The translations under genes were made by a program, and so were the position numbers. Below are positions 16,997 through 25,826 of a DNA stretch of 64,000 bases, piece after piece. Under the pieces are notes generated by a model. That model searched no databases, had not been told where the DNA came from, and saw only the letters and a list, made by a program, of their open reading frames with translations. Where the stretch lies: positions 58,657 through 122,656 of the forward strand of contig CACBYG010000004.1 of the NCBI GenBank assembly GCA_902543535.1, read 5' to 3'. The number at the start of each line of letters is the position of its first letter. Position 1 is the stretch's first letter. This stretch comes from an uncultured Pelagibacteraceae bacterium (GTDB lineage Bacteria > Pseudomonadota > Alphaproteobacteria > Pelagibacterales > Pelagibacteraceae).

Positions 16997-17506
16997 CTAT
17001 TGATTACAGGTTCCAATTGACTCTGGACCACATGTTTGTCCATTAGTCCAAGTTGCACCAATTAAATTAGCACCATCAAAGTTTGCATTAGTTATATTTG
17101 AAGAGGTAAAGTTTGCTTCCATCAAATTTGAATTTTGAAAGTTAGCTTCAATTAAAGTGGCTCCCATAAAATCAACTCTAGTTAAATTAGCTCCTGTAAA
17201 ATTTGTTTTTTCAAAATTGGCACCTATGGAAACTGTTTCATAAAGATTAGCTCTTACAAATGTAGACTCAGGAAATGTTCCAAATGATAAATTGGAGTTC
17301 ATCATTATGCTTTTGTCCAAATTAACCTGAATGAAACTTGCAAAAGATAAATTAGAATTTGGGAAGTAGCTTCCTTGTAAATCTTGTGCATCAGAAAATC
17401 TACAATTTGAATAATCCACACCCTCAGTTAAAGGGTCATCACAAGCTGCATTTGAATTTGAAATAAAAAATAGACTAAATAAAAAGATAAAAACCAACTT
17501 TTTCAT
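16997..17506 (-). CDS. Secreted pentapeptide-repeat protein
   Basis: A 169-aa protein with a signal peptide (Met-Lys-Lys start, hydrophobic core, cleavage near S-N-A-A) and a mature part made of about 20 pentapeptide repeats of the A(D/N)LxX type (for example A-N-L-T-R, A-N-F-Q-N, S-N-L-M-E, A-N-F-T-S). Such repeats fold as a right-handed quadrilateral beta-helix. Cys pairs at both ends of the mature chain could staple the helix in the periplasm. I start at 17506 because the upstream in-frame ATG (17521) only adds five residues before the signal peptide. Function is unknown; cytoplasmic relatives such as Qnr mimic DNA, but secretion argues against that here. Confidence 0.8.
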   Translation of the reverse strand: MKKLVFIFLFSLFFISNSNAACDDPLTEGVDYSNCRFSDAQDLQGSYFPNSNLSFASFIQVNLDKSIMMNSNLSFGTFPESTFVRANLYETVSIGANFEKTNFTGANLTRVDFMGATLIEANFQNSNLMEANFTSSNITNANFDGANLIGATWTNGQTCGPESIGTCNQ

Positions 17507-17611
17507 ATTTAAAGTTAACAAATTAAATATGTCAAAACAATGGATGATTAAAATTTTAAAGATAATTTAACAATATTATTTAACAAATATTTAACGTATA
17601 AACCTTTATTT

Positions 17612-18676
17612 ATGAAAGAATATAATATTGCAGCCATAGCAGGAGATGGAATAGGTAAAGAAGTTGTGCCTGAGGGTCTTAAAATTTTAAAGGAAGCAGC
17701 CCTAAAACATCAATTTAAAATTAATTTTACTGAATATGATTTTGCATCATGTGATTATTATGAAAAGCATGGAAAAATGTTGCCTGATGATTGGAGAGAA
17801 AAATTAAGTAAACATAATGCTATTTTTTTTGGTGCAGTTGGTATGCCTGATCAGGTTCCTGATCATATTTCATTATGGGGATCATTACTTAAATTTAGAA
17901 GAGAATTTGATCAATACATTAATCTAAGACCAGTAAAGCTTTTTCCAGGAATAAATCCTCCACTGGCAAATAAAAAACCAGGCGATATTGATATGATGAT
18001 TGTAAGAGAAAACACTGAAGGAGAATATTCATCAGTTGGTGGCAGAATGTATCAGAATACTGATAGAGAAATAGCAATACAGGAAACTATTATGTCTGCT
18101 CACGGAATAGATAGAGTTCAAGAGTTTGCTTTTAAATTAGCAAAAAAAAGAAAGAGAAAAAAACTAACTAATGCAACAAAATCTAATGGCATTTCAATAA
18201 CAATGCCATTTTGGGATGAGCGTTTTAATAAAATGAAAAATAAATATCCTGAAATTGAAACTGATCAATTTCATATTGATATATTGGCAGCTAGATTTGT
18301 CCTTAATCCTGAATGGTTTGACGTGGTTGTGGCATCAAATTTATTTGGAGATATTTTATCTGATTTAGGTCCAGCATGTACTGGAACTATAGGAATTGCC
18401 CCATCAGGTAATATAAATCCTGAAAATAAACATCCATCATTATTTGAACCAGTGCATGGCTCAGCACCTGACATAGCTGGACAAGGGGTTGCAAATCCAG
18501 TTGGTCAAATTTGGTCAGGTGCAATGATGCTTGATTACTTAGGTGAAAAAGAAGCTTCAAATTCAATTGTATCCGCTATTGAAAAATCTTTAAATGTTCA
18601 AAAAAATAGAACTAAAGACTTAGGTGGTGAAAGTAATACGGTTGAATGTTCAAATTCTATTTTATCTAATCTTTAA
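17612..18676 (+). CDS. ttuC: Tartrate / D-malate dehydrogenase (isopropylmalate DH family)
   Basis: A 354-aa beta-decarboxylating dehydrogenase. G-D-G-I-G lies near the N-terminus (residues 11-15), the substrate region has L-L-K-F-R-R-E-F-D-Q-Y-I-N-L-R-P, and the Mg/NAD blocks are R-E-N-T-E-G-E-Y, T-K-S-N-G and F-G-D-I-L-S-D. The Y-D-F-A-S-C-D-Y-Y segment and S-L-W-G-S-L-L are typical of tartrate dehydrogenase / D-malate dehydrogenase (TtuC, DmlA) rather than LeuB or Icd. It would oxidise D-malate or tartrate to pyruvate or oxaloglycolate with NAD. It is a single gene whose end overlaps the convergent Gfo/Idh gene by 4 bp. Confidence 0.85.
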   Translation: MKEYNIAAIAGDGIGKEVVPEGLKILKEAALKHQFKINFTEYDFASCDYYEKHGKMLPDDWREKLSKHNAIFFGAVGMPDQVPDHISLWGSLLKFRREFDQYINLRPVKLFPGINPPLANKKPGDIDMMIVRENTEGEYSSVGGRMYQNTDREIAIQETIMSAHGIDRVQEFAFKLAKKRKRKKLTNATKSNGISITMPFWDERFNKMKNKYPEIETDQFHIDILAARFVLNPEWFDVVVASNLFGDILSDLGPACTGTIGIAPSGNINPENKHPSLFEPVHGSAPDIAGQGVANPVGQIWSGAMMLDYLGEKEASNSIVSAIEKSLNVQKNRTKDLGGESNTVECSNSILSNL

Positions 18677-19707
18677 ATTTTAATTTTTTTACCAGTTTTT
18701 GCACTCTTTGTAATTGCCGCAAAAATTTTTAAAGAATTTAATCCATCATTTCCATTAACTTTAGGCTTAACTTTTTTTAAAACAACATCTGAGAAATGAT
18801 CAATTTGATTAACTAATGTATTGTCGTCTTTTTTATTAATATCAGATTTCAGAAATATTTTATTCCACCAACTTCTTTCTTTTTTATAAAACCAATATTT
18901 TAAATTTGGAAATTGAATTGATCCTTTGGTGCCACCTATCATGTATGCAGATTGATTAGTGACAGGATAAGCAGGATTTTCCCCTGCTGTTAATTCATAG
19001 CTCCAAGGAGCGACAATAGTATCAGAAATATTTAATGTGCATAAAGCACCTGACTCAAAAATTAAACTTACAGTTGCTGTATCCTCAACTTTAAATTTTC
19101 TATTTTTATTAGTTCTAAAAGCTTGAACATATCTAATTGAGCCTAGTAGGTAACAAATCATATCAATGTCATGTACTAAATTTATACCAAGTGGTCCACC
19201 TCCTCTACTTGTTCTCCAGCTTTCTTTAAAATATTCCTTATGCTTGTAAAGCCAACATAATACATTGGCAGAAACAATATTTCCTAATTTACCAGATCTG
19301 ATGATTGTTTTTACTTTGGAAACAATTTCATTGTGTCTTCGATGATAACCAATCAATAATGGAGTTTTATTTTTCTTTGAGCTAACTATAATTTTTTTTG
19401 CTGATTTAATATTATCTGAGATTGGTTTTTCTAAGAGAACTGGTATTTTTTTTTTTAAAAAACTAATTGTATGTTTTTCATGTAATTGATTTGGAGTTGC
19501 AACTATTACAGCATCTAGTTGATTTGATTTTAAAAGAGAAGATACATCAGAATATAATGGAATTTTGTACTTATTTGATAGTTTTTTTGCATTATCATTA
19601 ATATCAACAATTGAATGTAAATTTGCTTTTTTAGATTTTGAAATTGCCTTTATATGCTGAAGGCCCATTAAACCTGTTCCGATGATTGATATATTAATTT
19701 TTTTCAT
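18673..19707 (-). CDS. Gfo/Idh/MocA family oxidoreductase
   Basis: A 344-aa NAD(P)-dependent oxidoreductase. The Rossmann motif is G-T-G-L-M-G (residues 10-15), followed by the E-K-P-I-S catalytic-lysine motif (about 96) and a C-terminal substrate domain containing H-D-I-D-M near residue 182 with the conserved His. Family members oxidise sugars, inositols or sugar acids. It is the last gene of the leftward operon that begins with the MalE-type binding protein, after an SDR gene, so it probably works on the imported sugar or polyol. The substrate cannot be read from sequence. Confidence 0.85.
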   Translation of the reverse strand: MKKINISIIGTGLMGLQHIKAISKSKKANLHSIVDINDNAKKLSNKYKIPLYSDVSSLLKSNQLDAVIVATPNQLHEKHTISFLKKKIPVLLEKPISDNIKSAKKIIVSSKKNKTPLLIGYHRRHNEIVSKVKTIIRSGKLGNIVSANVLCWLYKHKEYFKESWRTSRGGGPLGINLVHDIDMICYLLGSIRYVQAFRTNKNRKFKVEDTATVSLIFESGALCTLNISDTIVAPWSYELTAGENPAYPVTNQSAYMIGGTKGSIQFPNLKYWFYKKERSWWNKIFLKSDINKKDDNTLVNQIDHFSDVVLKKVKPKVNGNDGLNSLKIFAAITKSAKTGKKIKI

Positions 19708-19778
19708 AATTAAGTTAATTTTAAGTAATAGAAAATATCTGAATATATATTTTTTAGCTTTATATAAACTTACTTAAA

Positions 19779-20540
19779 TTAAGTAATACCACCATCAACA
19801 ACAAAACTTTGTTTCGTGCAACCTGATGATTGATCAGACGATAAAAATAAAACTAATCTAGCTACATCATCTGGTTTAAGTTGTCTTTTGATAGCTTGGC
19901 TATCTAATATGAGTTTTTTATATTTAGGAGTAAGCCAATGCTTAATCTGTCTTTCTGTAGCAATTGAACCTGGTATGACAGAATTAGTTCTAATATTATA
20001 TTTTCCAAATTCTTGTGCAAAAGATCTTGTTAAACCAACCACAGCTGATTTTGCTGTTTCATAAACAACTTTATCTCCTTCCCCTAACATCCATGATACT
20101 GAACTTAGATTTACAATTGATCCTGATTTTATTTTTTTCATACCTTTTACAACTGCTTGAGCAGCAAAAAAATAATGTTTTAAATTTATTCCCATCCTAT
20201 TTTCCCAGTACTTTTCATCAACCTGTTCTGTAGTGTGCCTATCATCATTCGCAGCACTATTAATTAGACAATGAATTGCACCTTTTTTTGAAATGATGTC
20301 TTCAATAATATTTTGTAATTTTTTTACATCCAAAATATTACATTCAATGAATTTAGGAACTCTGTATCCCTTTTTTTTTAATTTTTTAATTAATTTATTG
20401 GATGATTTAAGATCAATGTCTATGAAATAAACCTCACTTTTTTGTTCACAAAAATATTCGACAATAGTAGCTCCTATCCCTGAACCACCTCCTGAAATAA
20501 ATACTCTTTTATTTTTTAAATCTGAATACGTTACTTTCAT
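19779..20540 (-). CDS. SDR-family dehydrogenase
   Basis: A 253-aa classical short-chain dehydrogenase. The cofactor motif is G-G-G-S-G-I-G (residues 17-23), the N-S-A-A motif lies near 93, catalytic Ser in N-L-S-S-V-S-W and the Y-x-x-x-K pair in Y-E-T-A-K (about 160-164). The end, F-V-V-D-G-G, is typical. An acidic residue after strand 2 (D-I-D) suggests NAD preference. It lies 2 bp after the MalK-type gene in the sugar ABC operon and 71 bp before the Gfo/Idh gene. It is probably a sugar or polyol dehydrogenase acting on the transported substrate. Confidence 0.87.
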   Translation of the reverse strand: MKVTYSDLKNKRVFISGGGSGIGATIVEYFCEQKSEVYFIDIDLKSSNKLIKKLKKKGYRVPKFIECNILDVKKLQNIIEDIISKKGAIHCLINSAANDDRHTTEQVDEKYWENRMGINLKHYFFAAQAVVKGMKKIKSGSIVNLSSVSWMLGEGDKVVYETAKSAVVGLTRSFAQEFGKYNIRTNSVIPGSIATERQIKHWLTPKYKKLILDSQAIKRQLKPDDVARLVLFLSSDQSSGCTKQSFVVDGGIT

Positions 20541-20542
20541 AA

Positions 20543-21637
20543 TTAAAGTCTTTCCTTTGTATTTAAATCAAATAAAGAAATATGTTTTAGATCAAAATAT
20601 AATTTCATTTCTTTTTCAAGCTCAATCTTAATTGTAGATGGGAACTTTGCTAGAATTTCTTGGTTTGAATAGTCTAATGTGACTATTTGTTCATGCCCAA
20701 TATACTCACTTAGATCAGCTCGTAGATTTACATCAAAGTCGTCTTCATTTAATTTTTTGAAATAAATATGCTCTGGTCTAATTCCAAAATATATTTCTTT
20801 GTTATTCAAATCTGACTTATCTTTAAAATCATAATTATTGATTGGGACTCCAAAAGTAGAGCCTTCAGCAATAAAAGAAATATTATTTGAATTTTGGATT
20901 ATTTTACCTTGAATTAAATTCATCGAAGGAGAACCAATAAAATCTGCCACAAAAGTATTGCTAGGTTTGTTATAAATGATTTCTGGAGTATCATTTTGCT
21001 GAATTACTCCATGGTTCATTATGGCAATTTTTGTTCCTAAACTCATGGCTTCTGTCTGGTCGTGAGTAACATAAACTACTGTAGTTTTTAATTGTTGATG
21101 AAGTTTTTTTATTTCTCTCCTCATCTCAACTCTCAATTTAGCGTCCAAATTAGATAATGGTTCATCAAATAAAAATATTCTTGGCTCTCTAACTAACGCT
21201 CTACCAATAGCAACTCTCTGTCTTTGACCTCCAGATAATTGGGAAGGCTTTCTCTCTAATAATTTATCTACTTGTAAAAATGTTGAAACTTTTTGTAATT
21301 GTTCTTCTATTTTTTCTTTTGAAGTTTTGGCTTGTTTGAGGCCAAAAATCATATTTTCTTTAACATTCATTGAAGGATAAAGTGCATAGGATTGAAAAAC
21401 CATTGCAATATTTCTATCTTTTGGCTCCACTTTACTAACATTATAATCATCGATAAAAACATTGCCTTCATTGATAGTTTCAAGACCTGCAATGATATTC
21501 AATAAAGTTGACTTTCCACATCCTGAAGGCCCTAATAGAACTAAAAAATTTCCTTCATCAATTTCTAAATTAATTTTTCTTAATACCTCTGTCGTTCCAA
21601 AGTTTTTTGATAGTTCTTCAATTTTTAAAGTTTTCAT
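20543..21637 (-). CDS. Sugar ABC transporter ATP-binding protein (MalK/UgpC type)
   Basis: A 364-aa ATPase with Walker A G-P-S-G-C-G-K-S-T (about 35-43), the signature L-S-G-G-Q-R-Q-R, Walker B I-F-L-F-D-E-P-L-S-N-L-D and the H-loop T-H-D-Q-T-E-A, plus the 120-residue C-terminal OB-type regulatory domain of the MalK/UgpC class (G-I-R-P-E-H block). I use the second ATG (21637), which aligns with the family; the first is two codons upstream. It overlaps the MalG-type permease gene by a few bases. Confidence 0.92.
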   Translation of the reverse strand: MKTLKIEELSKNFGTTEVLRKINLEIDEGNFLVLLGPSGCGKSTLLNIIAGLETINEGNVFIDDYNVSKVEPKDRNIAMVFQSYALYPSMNVKENMIFGLKQAKTSKEKIEEQLQKVSTFLQVDKLLERKPSQLSGGQRQRVAIGRALVREPRIFLFDEPLSNLDAKLRVEMRREIKKLHQQLKTTVVYVTHDQTEAMSLGTKIAIMNHGVIQQNDTPEIIYNKPSNTFVADFIGSPSMNLIQGKIIQNSNNISFIAEGSTFGVPINNYDFKDKSDLNNKEIYFGIRPEHIYFKKLNEDDFDVNLRADLSEYIGHEQIVTLDYSNQEILAKFPSTIKIELEKEMKLYFDLKHISLFDLNTKERL

Positions 21638-21639
21638 GC

Positions 21640-22545
21640 TCATCCTTTCACAGCTCCTGAAGTTAATCCTCTAATAAAATATTTTCCCGCTAAAACATAA
21701 ACTATAAGTGTTGGAATTCCTGCAATTATAGCTGAGGCCATATCCACGTTGTACTCTTTAACACTAGTGCTTGATAAGACCATATTATTTAGTGCAACCT
21801 GAATTGGTGCTGCCTCCCCAAATGAAAAAGTTGATCCAAACAAAAAGTCATTCCATATTTGAGTAAATTGCCAAATAACAGTTACAACAATAATTGGAGC
21901 CGAAATAGGAAGTAAAATTTTGAAAAATATTTTGAAGAAACCAGCTCCATCTATTCTTGCAGCTTTAACTAATTCAGTAGGTACTGAGATATAATAGTTT
22001 CTAAAAAATAAAGTTGTAAATGGAATTCCGTAAACTGTATGAACTAATACAAGTCCTACAACTGAATTTGATATTCCTAAAGTTCCAAGTGTTCTAGCCA
22101 TAGGGAGTAATATTGCTTGAAAAGGAATAAAACATCCAAATAATAAAAATAAGAAAACCCATTGATCTCCTTTAAATCTCCATTTTGTTAAAACATAACC
22201 AGTCATTGCTCCTATAAATGTTGAAAAAAACACTGCAGGCACAACCATCTTAATTGAATTCCAAAAATAAGGTCTTAAAAAAGTATCTCCAGCTCCATAA
22301 CCTCTACCACCCCAAGCAACTAACCATGAGTCAAAATTCAACGAGCTTGGCCAAGTTAAAAGTGTTCCTTGTCGAATTTCTTCCATTGTTTTAAGTGAAG
22401 TGACAACCATTACATATAGGGGGAAAATAAAATAGGAAGCAAAAAGAATTAAAATAAAATATAAAAACCATCTTAAAAACATATTTGTAAATTTAGATTT
22501 TTGCTCTAATTCTTTATAAGAAGATGATTGTAAGTTATCTTGCAT
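21640..22545 (-). CDS. Sugar ABC transporter permease (MalG type)
   Basis: A 301-aa inner-membrane protein with six TM helices and the EAA loop in the form L-V-K-A-A-R-I-D-G-A-G-F-F-K-I-F-F-K-I-L-L-P (about residues 190-211), which docks on the MalK-type ATPase. The extended N-terminus and the motif S-L-K-T after helix 1 are typical of MalG proteins. It overlaps the MalF-type gene by 11 bp. Together with that gene and the glucose/mannose-type binding protein it forms a CUT1 sugar importer. Confidence 0.92.
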   Translation of the reverse strand: MQDNLQSSSYKELEQKSKFTNMFLRWFLYFILILFASYFIFPLYVMVVTSLKTMEEIRQGTLLTWPSSLNFDSWLVAWGGRGYGAGDTFLRPYFWNSIKMVVPAVFFSTFIGAMTGYVLTKWRFKGDQWVFLFLLFGCFIPFQAILLPMARTLGTLGISNSVVGLVLVHTVYGIPFTTLFFRNYYISVPTELVKAARIDGAGFFKIFFKILLPISAPIIVVTVIWQFTQIWNDFLFGSTFSFGEAAPIQVALNNMVLSSTSVKEYNVDMASAIIAGIPTLIVYVLAGKYFIRGLTSGAVKG

Positions 22546-23410
22546 TTTCTCTCCTTAGTTCTGAATATAAATATGGAATGATTACAGCAGCCACAGCCAT
22601 AAACATCATCATTGCACTAGCTGCAGATAATCCTACTTGACTTTTATGAAATGCAGCTTGTGTCATAAATAAAGCTGGCATTGTTGTTGAAATACCTGGT
22701 CCACCTTGTGTTAGAGCTACTATGAGATCATAACTTTTTATAGAGATATGAACTAAGATTACAAAACTTGTAAAGAATACTGGCCTCATCATTGGTAATA
22801 ATATTTTCCAATAAACAGTAAATAATCCAGCCCCATCGATTTTTGCAGCTTTAACAATCTCATCCTCAACTGATCTTAATCCTGCTAAAAATAATGCCAT
22901 TACAAAACCAGCAGACTGCCATACACCTGCTATAACAATGGTATAAATGGCCATTTCGCGATTAACTAACCAGTCAAAAGTAAAGTTTTCAAAACCCCAG
23001 TCTATAAACATCTTTTGGATCCCAAGAGTTGGATTTAGTATCCATTTCCAAGCAGTTCCTGTAACTATAAAAGATAAAGCCATTGGGTATAAATAAATTG
23101 TTCTTAGGACACCCTCAGCCCTAATTTTTTGATCTAAAAAAATTGCTAAAATTATTCCTATGACAATGCAAAAAATTAAAAATAATGCAGTAAAAACTAA
23201 TAAATTATCTACTGAAATAAGCCATTTTCTTGATGCCCATAGCTTTTCATATTGACCGAATCCCCACAGCTCATATTTTGGTAAAATTTTTGAGTTTGTA
23301 AAAGATATATATAAAGTCCAAAGTACAAATCCATAGACAAACCAACCGATTAATCCAACTGCTGGGGCCATTACGATTTTTGGTAAATTTTTTTCTAACC
23401 ACTTGAACAT
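22535..23410 (-). CDS. Sugar ABC transporter permease (MalF type)
   Basis: A 291-aa six-helix permease with an EAA loop reading V-K-A-A-K-I-D-G-A-G-L-F-T-V-Y-W-K-I-L-L-P. I start at the ATG at 23410 (M-F-K-W-L-E-K-N-L): the longer frame from 23443 would begin inside the terminator stem behind the binding-protein gene and add 11 residues with a lysine run. It follows that terminator, so its transcription depends on readthrough or RNA processing. The C-terminal G-P-G-I-S-T-T-M-P segment is typical of MalF proteins of glucose-type systems. Confidence 0.9.
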   Translation of the reverse strand: MFKWLEKNLPKIVMAPAVGLIGWFVYGFVLWTLYISFTNSKILPKYELWGFGQYEKLWASRKWLISVDNLLVFTALFLIFCIVIGIILAIFLDQKIRAEGVLRTIYLYPMALSFIVTGTAWKWILNPTLGIQKMFIDWGFENFTFDWLVNREMAIYTIVIAGVWQSAGFVMALFLAGLRSVEDEIVKAAKIDGAGLFTVYWKILLPMMRPVFFTSFVILVHISIKSYDLIVALTQGGPGISTTMPALFMTQAAFHKSQVGLSAASAMMMFMAVAAVIIPYLYSELRRENAR

Positions 23411-23426
23411 TGTAAATTTTTTTTTG

Positions 23427-23462
23427 ATTAAAAAAAAGGCCACTTAGTTAAAAGTGGCCTTT
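23427..23462 (-). terminator. Intrinsic terminator after sugar-binding-protein gene
   Basis: AAGTGGCCTTT (23452-23462) and AAAGGCCACTT (23435-23445) form an 11-bp perfect stem with a 6-base loop, 14 bp past the binding-protein stop; on the minus strand it runs into a T tract. It lies between that gene and the permease genes of the same operon. Confidence 0.88.
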
Positions 23463-23476
23463 AGATTTTTAATGAA

Positions 23477-24733
23477 CTACATATTAGCTAGAACTGAATC
23501 AGCTAATGCGTTTGCAGCATCTACTGAAGACATATCAGAATTAAAGTGTTCTGTGATTATATCTTGTAGAGCAGCTTTCATAGTATTACCTTGAGCCATA
23601 CCGTGAGCAAAACTTGGAACTAGTCCACCTTTTGCACCTGCAGTTTTGATATCTGCATTAGATGTTTTTGCACATTTGTCAAATTCATCCATTGATACGT
23701 CTAGACGAGCTGGTATTGAACCTTTGTATAGATTGAAAACTTTTTGAAAGTTTTTACCCATCATTAGTTTAGCCAACAATTTTTGACCAGCTTGTTTGTC
23801 TGGATCACTAGACTTATAGAAAATAAAACTATCTACGTTATACAAGTAACCATTATTTGATGGAGTTGCAGCACAATAATAATCTACACCTGGTGTTTTA
23901 CCAGCAGCTGTAAATTCTCCTTTAGCCCAGTCACCCATAATTTGGAAACCAGCTTTACCTTCAATAACCATACCAGTAGCAACGTTCCAGTCTCTTCCAG
24001 GGCTACCTTCATCAGTGTAACCTTGTAATTTTCTCATTTGATCAAAAACTTTAACTGTAGTTTCACTTCTCAAACAACTTTCTTTTAGATCAACATAGCA
24101 ATTTTTATAGTAGTTGTTTCCACCTAAACCCATAGCAACTGCTTCAAAAACTGTAGCATCTTGCCAAGCTTGTCCACCATGAGCAAAAGGAATTATACCA
24201 GCTGCTTGTAACTTGTCAGCAGCAGCATTTAATTCATCCCATGTAGTTGGAACTGAAATACCATTTGAATCAAATACAGCTTTATTCGCCCACATCCAGT
24301 CAATTCTATGAATGTTTACAGGAGCCGCACAATAAGGTCCGCTGTTATTTTCACATTTGTGAATAGCAGCAATCATAGGATCTAATAAATTATCCCAACC
24401 TTCAGATTGTGCAATTGAGTCTATATTGTATGGAGCTACTACACCTTCTTGATCATACTCTTGAATTGTAGGACCTTTAATTTGCGAAGCAGATGGAGGA
24501 TCACCAGCAACAATCCTTGCTTTTAAAGCAACGTTTGCAGCGTCTCCACCACCACCTGTTACAGGCATATCTAGCCATTCACCACCATTAGCGGCAAAAT
24601 CGTCTTTTAAAACTTTTAAAGCAGCAGCCTCACCACCTGAAGTCCACCAGTGCAATACCTCAATTTTTGGTCCTGCATAAGATGAAGTAGATGTGAATGC
24701 AAATGCAATCAAAGCGATTAATAATTTTCTCAT
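23477..24733 (-). CDS. Extracellular sugar-binding protein (family 1, glucose/mannose type)
   Basis: A 418-aa periplasmic solute-binding protein with a signal peptide (residues 1-20, ending S-Y-A). The mature N-terminus K-I-E-V-L-H-W-W-T-S-G-G-E-A-A-A and the later G-G-Q-A-W-Q-D and M-G-D-W-A-K-G-E-F segments resemble glucose/mannose-binding proteins (GtsA type). Four Cys in the mature protein (about 127, 136, 207 and 215) look paired as disulfides. It is first in the leftward ABC operon with a 188-bp upstream region free of genes, and is followed by a strong terminator, so it should be made in excess. Glucose or a related hexose is the best guess for substrate. Confidence 0.9.
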   Translation of the reverse strand: MRKLLIALIAFAFTSTSSYAGPKIEVLHWWTSGGEAAALKVLKDDFAANGGEWLDMPVTGGGGDAANVALKARIVAGDPPSASQIKGPTIQEYDQEGVVAPYNIDSIAQSEGWDNLLDPMIAAIHKCENNSGPYCAAPVNIHRIDWMWANKAVFDSNGISVPTTWDELNAAADKLQAAGIIPFAHGGQAWQDATVFEAVAMGLGGNNYYKNCYVDLKESCLRSETTVKVFDQMRKLQGYTDEGSPGRDWNVATGMVIEGKAGFQIMGDWAKGEFTAAGKTPGVDYYCAATPSNNGYLYNVDSFIFYKSSDPDKQAGQKLLAKLMMGKNFQKVFNLYKGSIPARLDVSMDEFDKCAKTSNADIKTAGAKGGLVPSFAHGMAQGNTMKAALQDIITEHFNSDMSSVDAANALADSVLANM

Positions 24734-24921
24734 ATCTTATCTTCCCTTTTTGTTATTTATCGTTTTTATATAAAATGAGACTATAGGTAGATTGTACACA
24801 TAAAGTAAATTAAAAAGATTTATTACAACCTAAAGTTGATATTTAATTTTTTAAATTTTTTAGTGAATTTTTTGATAGAAAATATAATACTTATTTTATA
24901 ATTCAATTTGAGATTGAAAAT
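24734..24921 (-). promoter_or_regulatory. 188-bp intergenic region, probable promoter of sugar ABC operon
   Basis: No open frame worth calling lies here. The region separates the ROK kinase gene (ends 24922) from the binding-protein gene and must contain its promoter. An AGGGAAGATAAG stretch just before 24733 can serve as ribosome-binding site. I see no convincing palindrome. Confidence 0.45.
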
Positions 24922-25824
24922 TTAATTTTCTACGATTCTACCAAGACGAGCTGCACCTCTAACACCACTTGCATCTCCAAATTTAGGTTTCAAAAAAACA
25001 CCTTGGTATTCTTTTCCTATAACAAATTTCTTAACCATAGACTCAACTTCACTTAAAAAATCAATTTCATTTGAAACTCCACCACCAAATATAAAGGCAT
25101 CAGGATCCAAAATATTAATAATGCTTGAAAGAGACATGGCTAGATTTACTTTAAAATCATCTATAAATCTTTCTGCGTCTAAATCATGTTTACGATTTAA
25201 TTCAAAAATCTGATTTGTTTTTAAATTTTTTCCATAAAGTTTATTAAATCGTTTAGCTAATCCTAGACCAGAAATAAAACTTTCAATCTCAGCCTCTCTA
25301 GCATTGTTTGAGTCAAAATTCTCTTTTTTTGCCGCAAAATATGGAATTTGATTATGTCCCCACTCACCTGCTACTCCATTTGGACCACTTATGATCTGTT
25401 TGTCAATTACAAGTCCACCTCCAGCTCCTGAACCTAAAATAATACCATAAACTATTTTGTAATTTTTTCCTGATCCATCTATTGCTTCAGATAATGCAAA
25501 ACAATTTGCATCATTTTCGCAAAAAACCTCTTTACCAAGTGCTTTACGTAAATCATTTTGAAAGGGTTTTTTTTCTAACCAATAACAATTTGGTGCATTT
25601 TTTACCAAGCCTGTTTGAGGAGAATGAATTCCAGGATGACATACCCCAATAGGTAATTCCATTTTAAATTCTTTTTCTAATTTTTGATTAATATCTTTAA
25701 TAGCATTAATTATTGATAAATAATCTTTGGGACAAGCAGTTCTAGATCTGTATTTCTCTTGACCGTTTTGTTCTAAGACCACAGTTTCTATTTTTGTAGC
25801 ACCAACATCTATACCTATTTGCAT
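24922..25824 (-). CDS. ROK-family sugar kinase lacking the zinc cysteine motif
   Basis: A 300-aa ROK-fold kinase resembling fructokinase/N-acetylglucosamine kinase (Mak, NagK). It has the phosphate loop I-G-I-D-V-G-A-T-K (3-11), E-N-D-A-N-C-F-A-L-S-E-A with the catalytic Asp, and the G-x-G-x-G-G-G stretch followed by A-G-E-W-G-H-N. Unusually, the C-x-C-G-x-x-G-C-x-E zinc motif that normally follows is absent: the corresponding place reads A-R-E-A-E-I-E-S-F-I-S-G without cysteines. The chain is otherwise full length. It is the last gene of the leftward tctC-tctB-tctA-SDR operon (3-bp gap). The sugar substrate is unknown. Confidence 0.85.
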   Translation of the reverse strand: MQIGIDVGATKIETVVLEQNGQEKYRSRTACPKDYLSIINAIKDINQKLEKEFKMELPIGVCHPGIHSPQTGLVKNAPNCYWLEKKPFQNDLRKALGKEVFCENDANCFALSEAIDGSGKNYKIVYGIILGSGAGGGLVIDKQIISGPNGVAGEWGHNQIPYFAAKKENFDSNNAREAEIESFISGLGLAKRFNKLYGKNLKTNQIFELNRKHDLDAERFIDDFKVNLAMSLSSIINILDPDAFIFGGGVSNEIDFLSEVESMVKKFVIGKEYQGVFLKPKFGDASGVRGAARLGRIVEN

Positions 25825-25826
25825 AA

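Noticed and set aside
23410..23443. Upstream start for the MalF-type permease at 23443
   Set aside because: It would start within the terminator stem and add a lysine-rich stretch not typical of the family.
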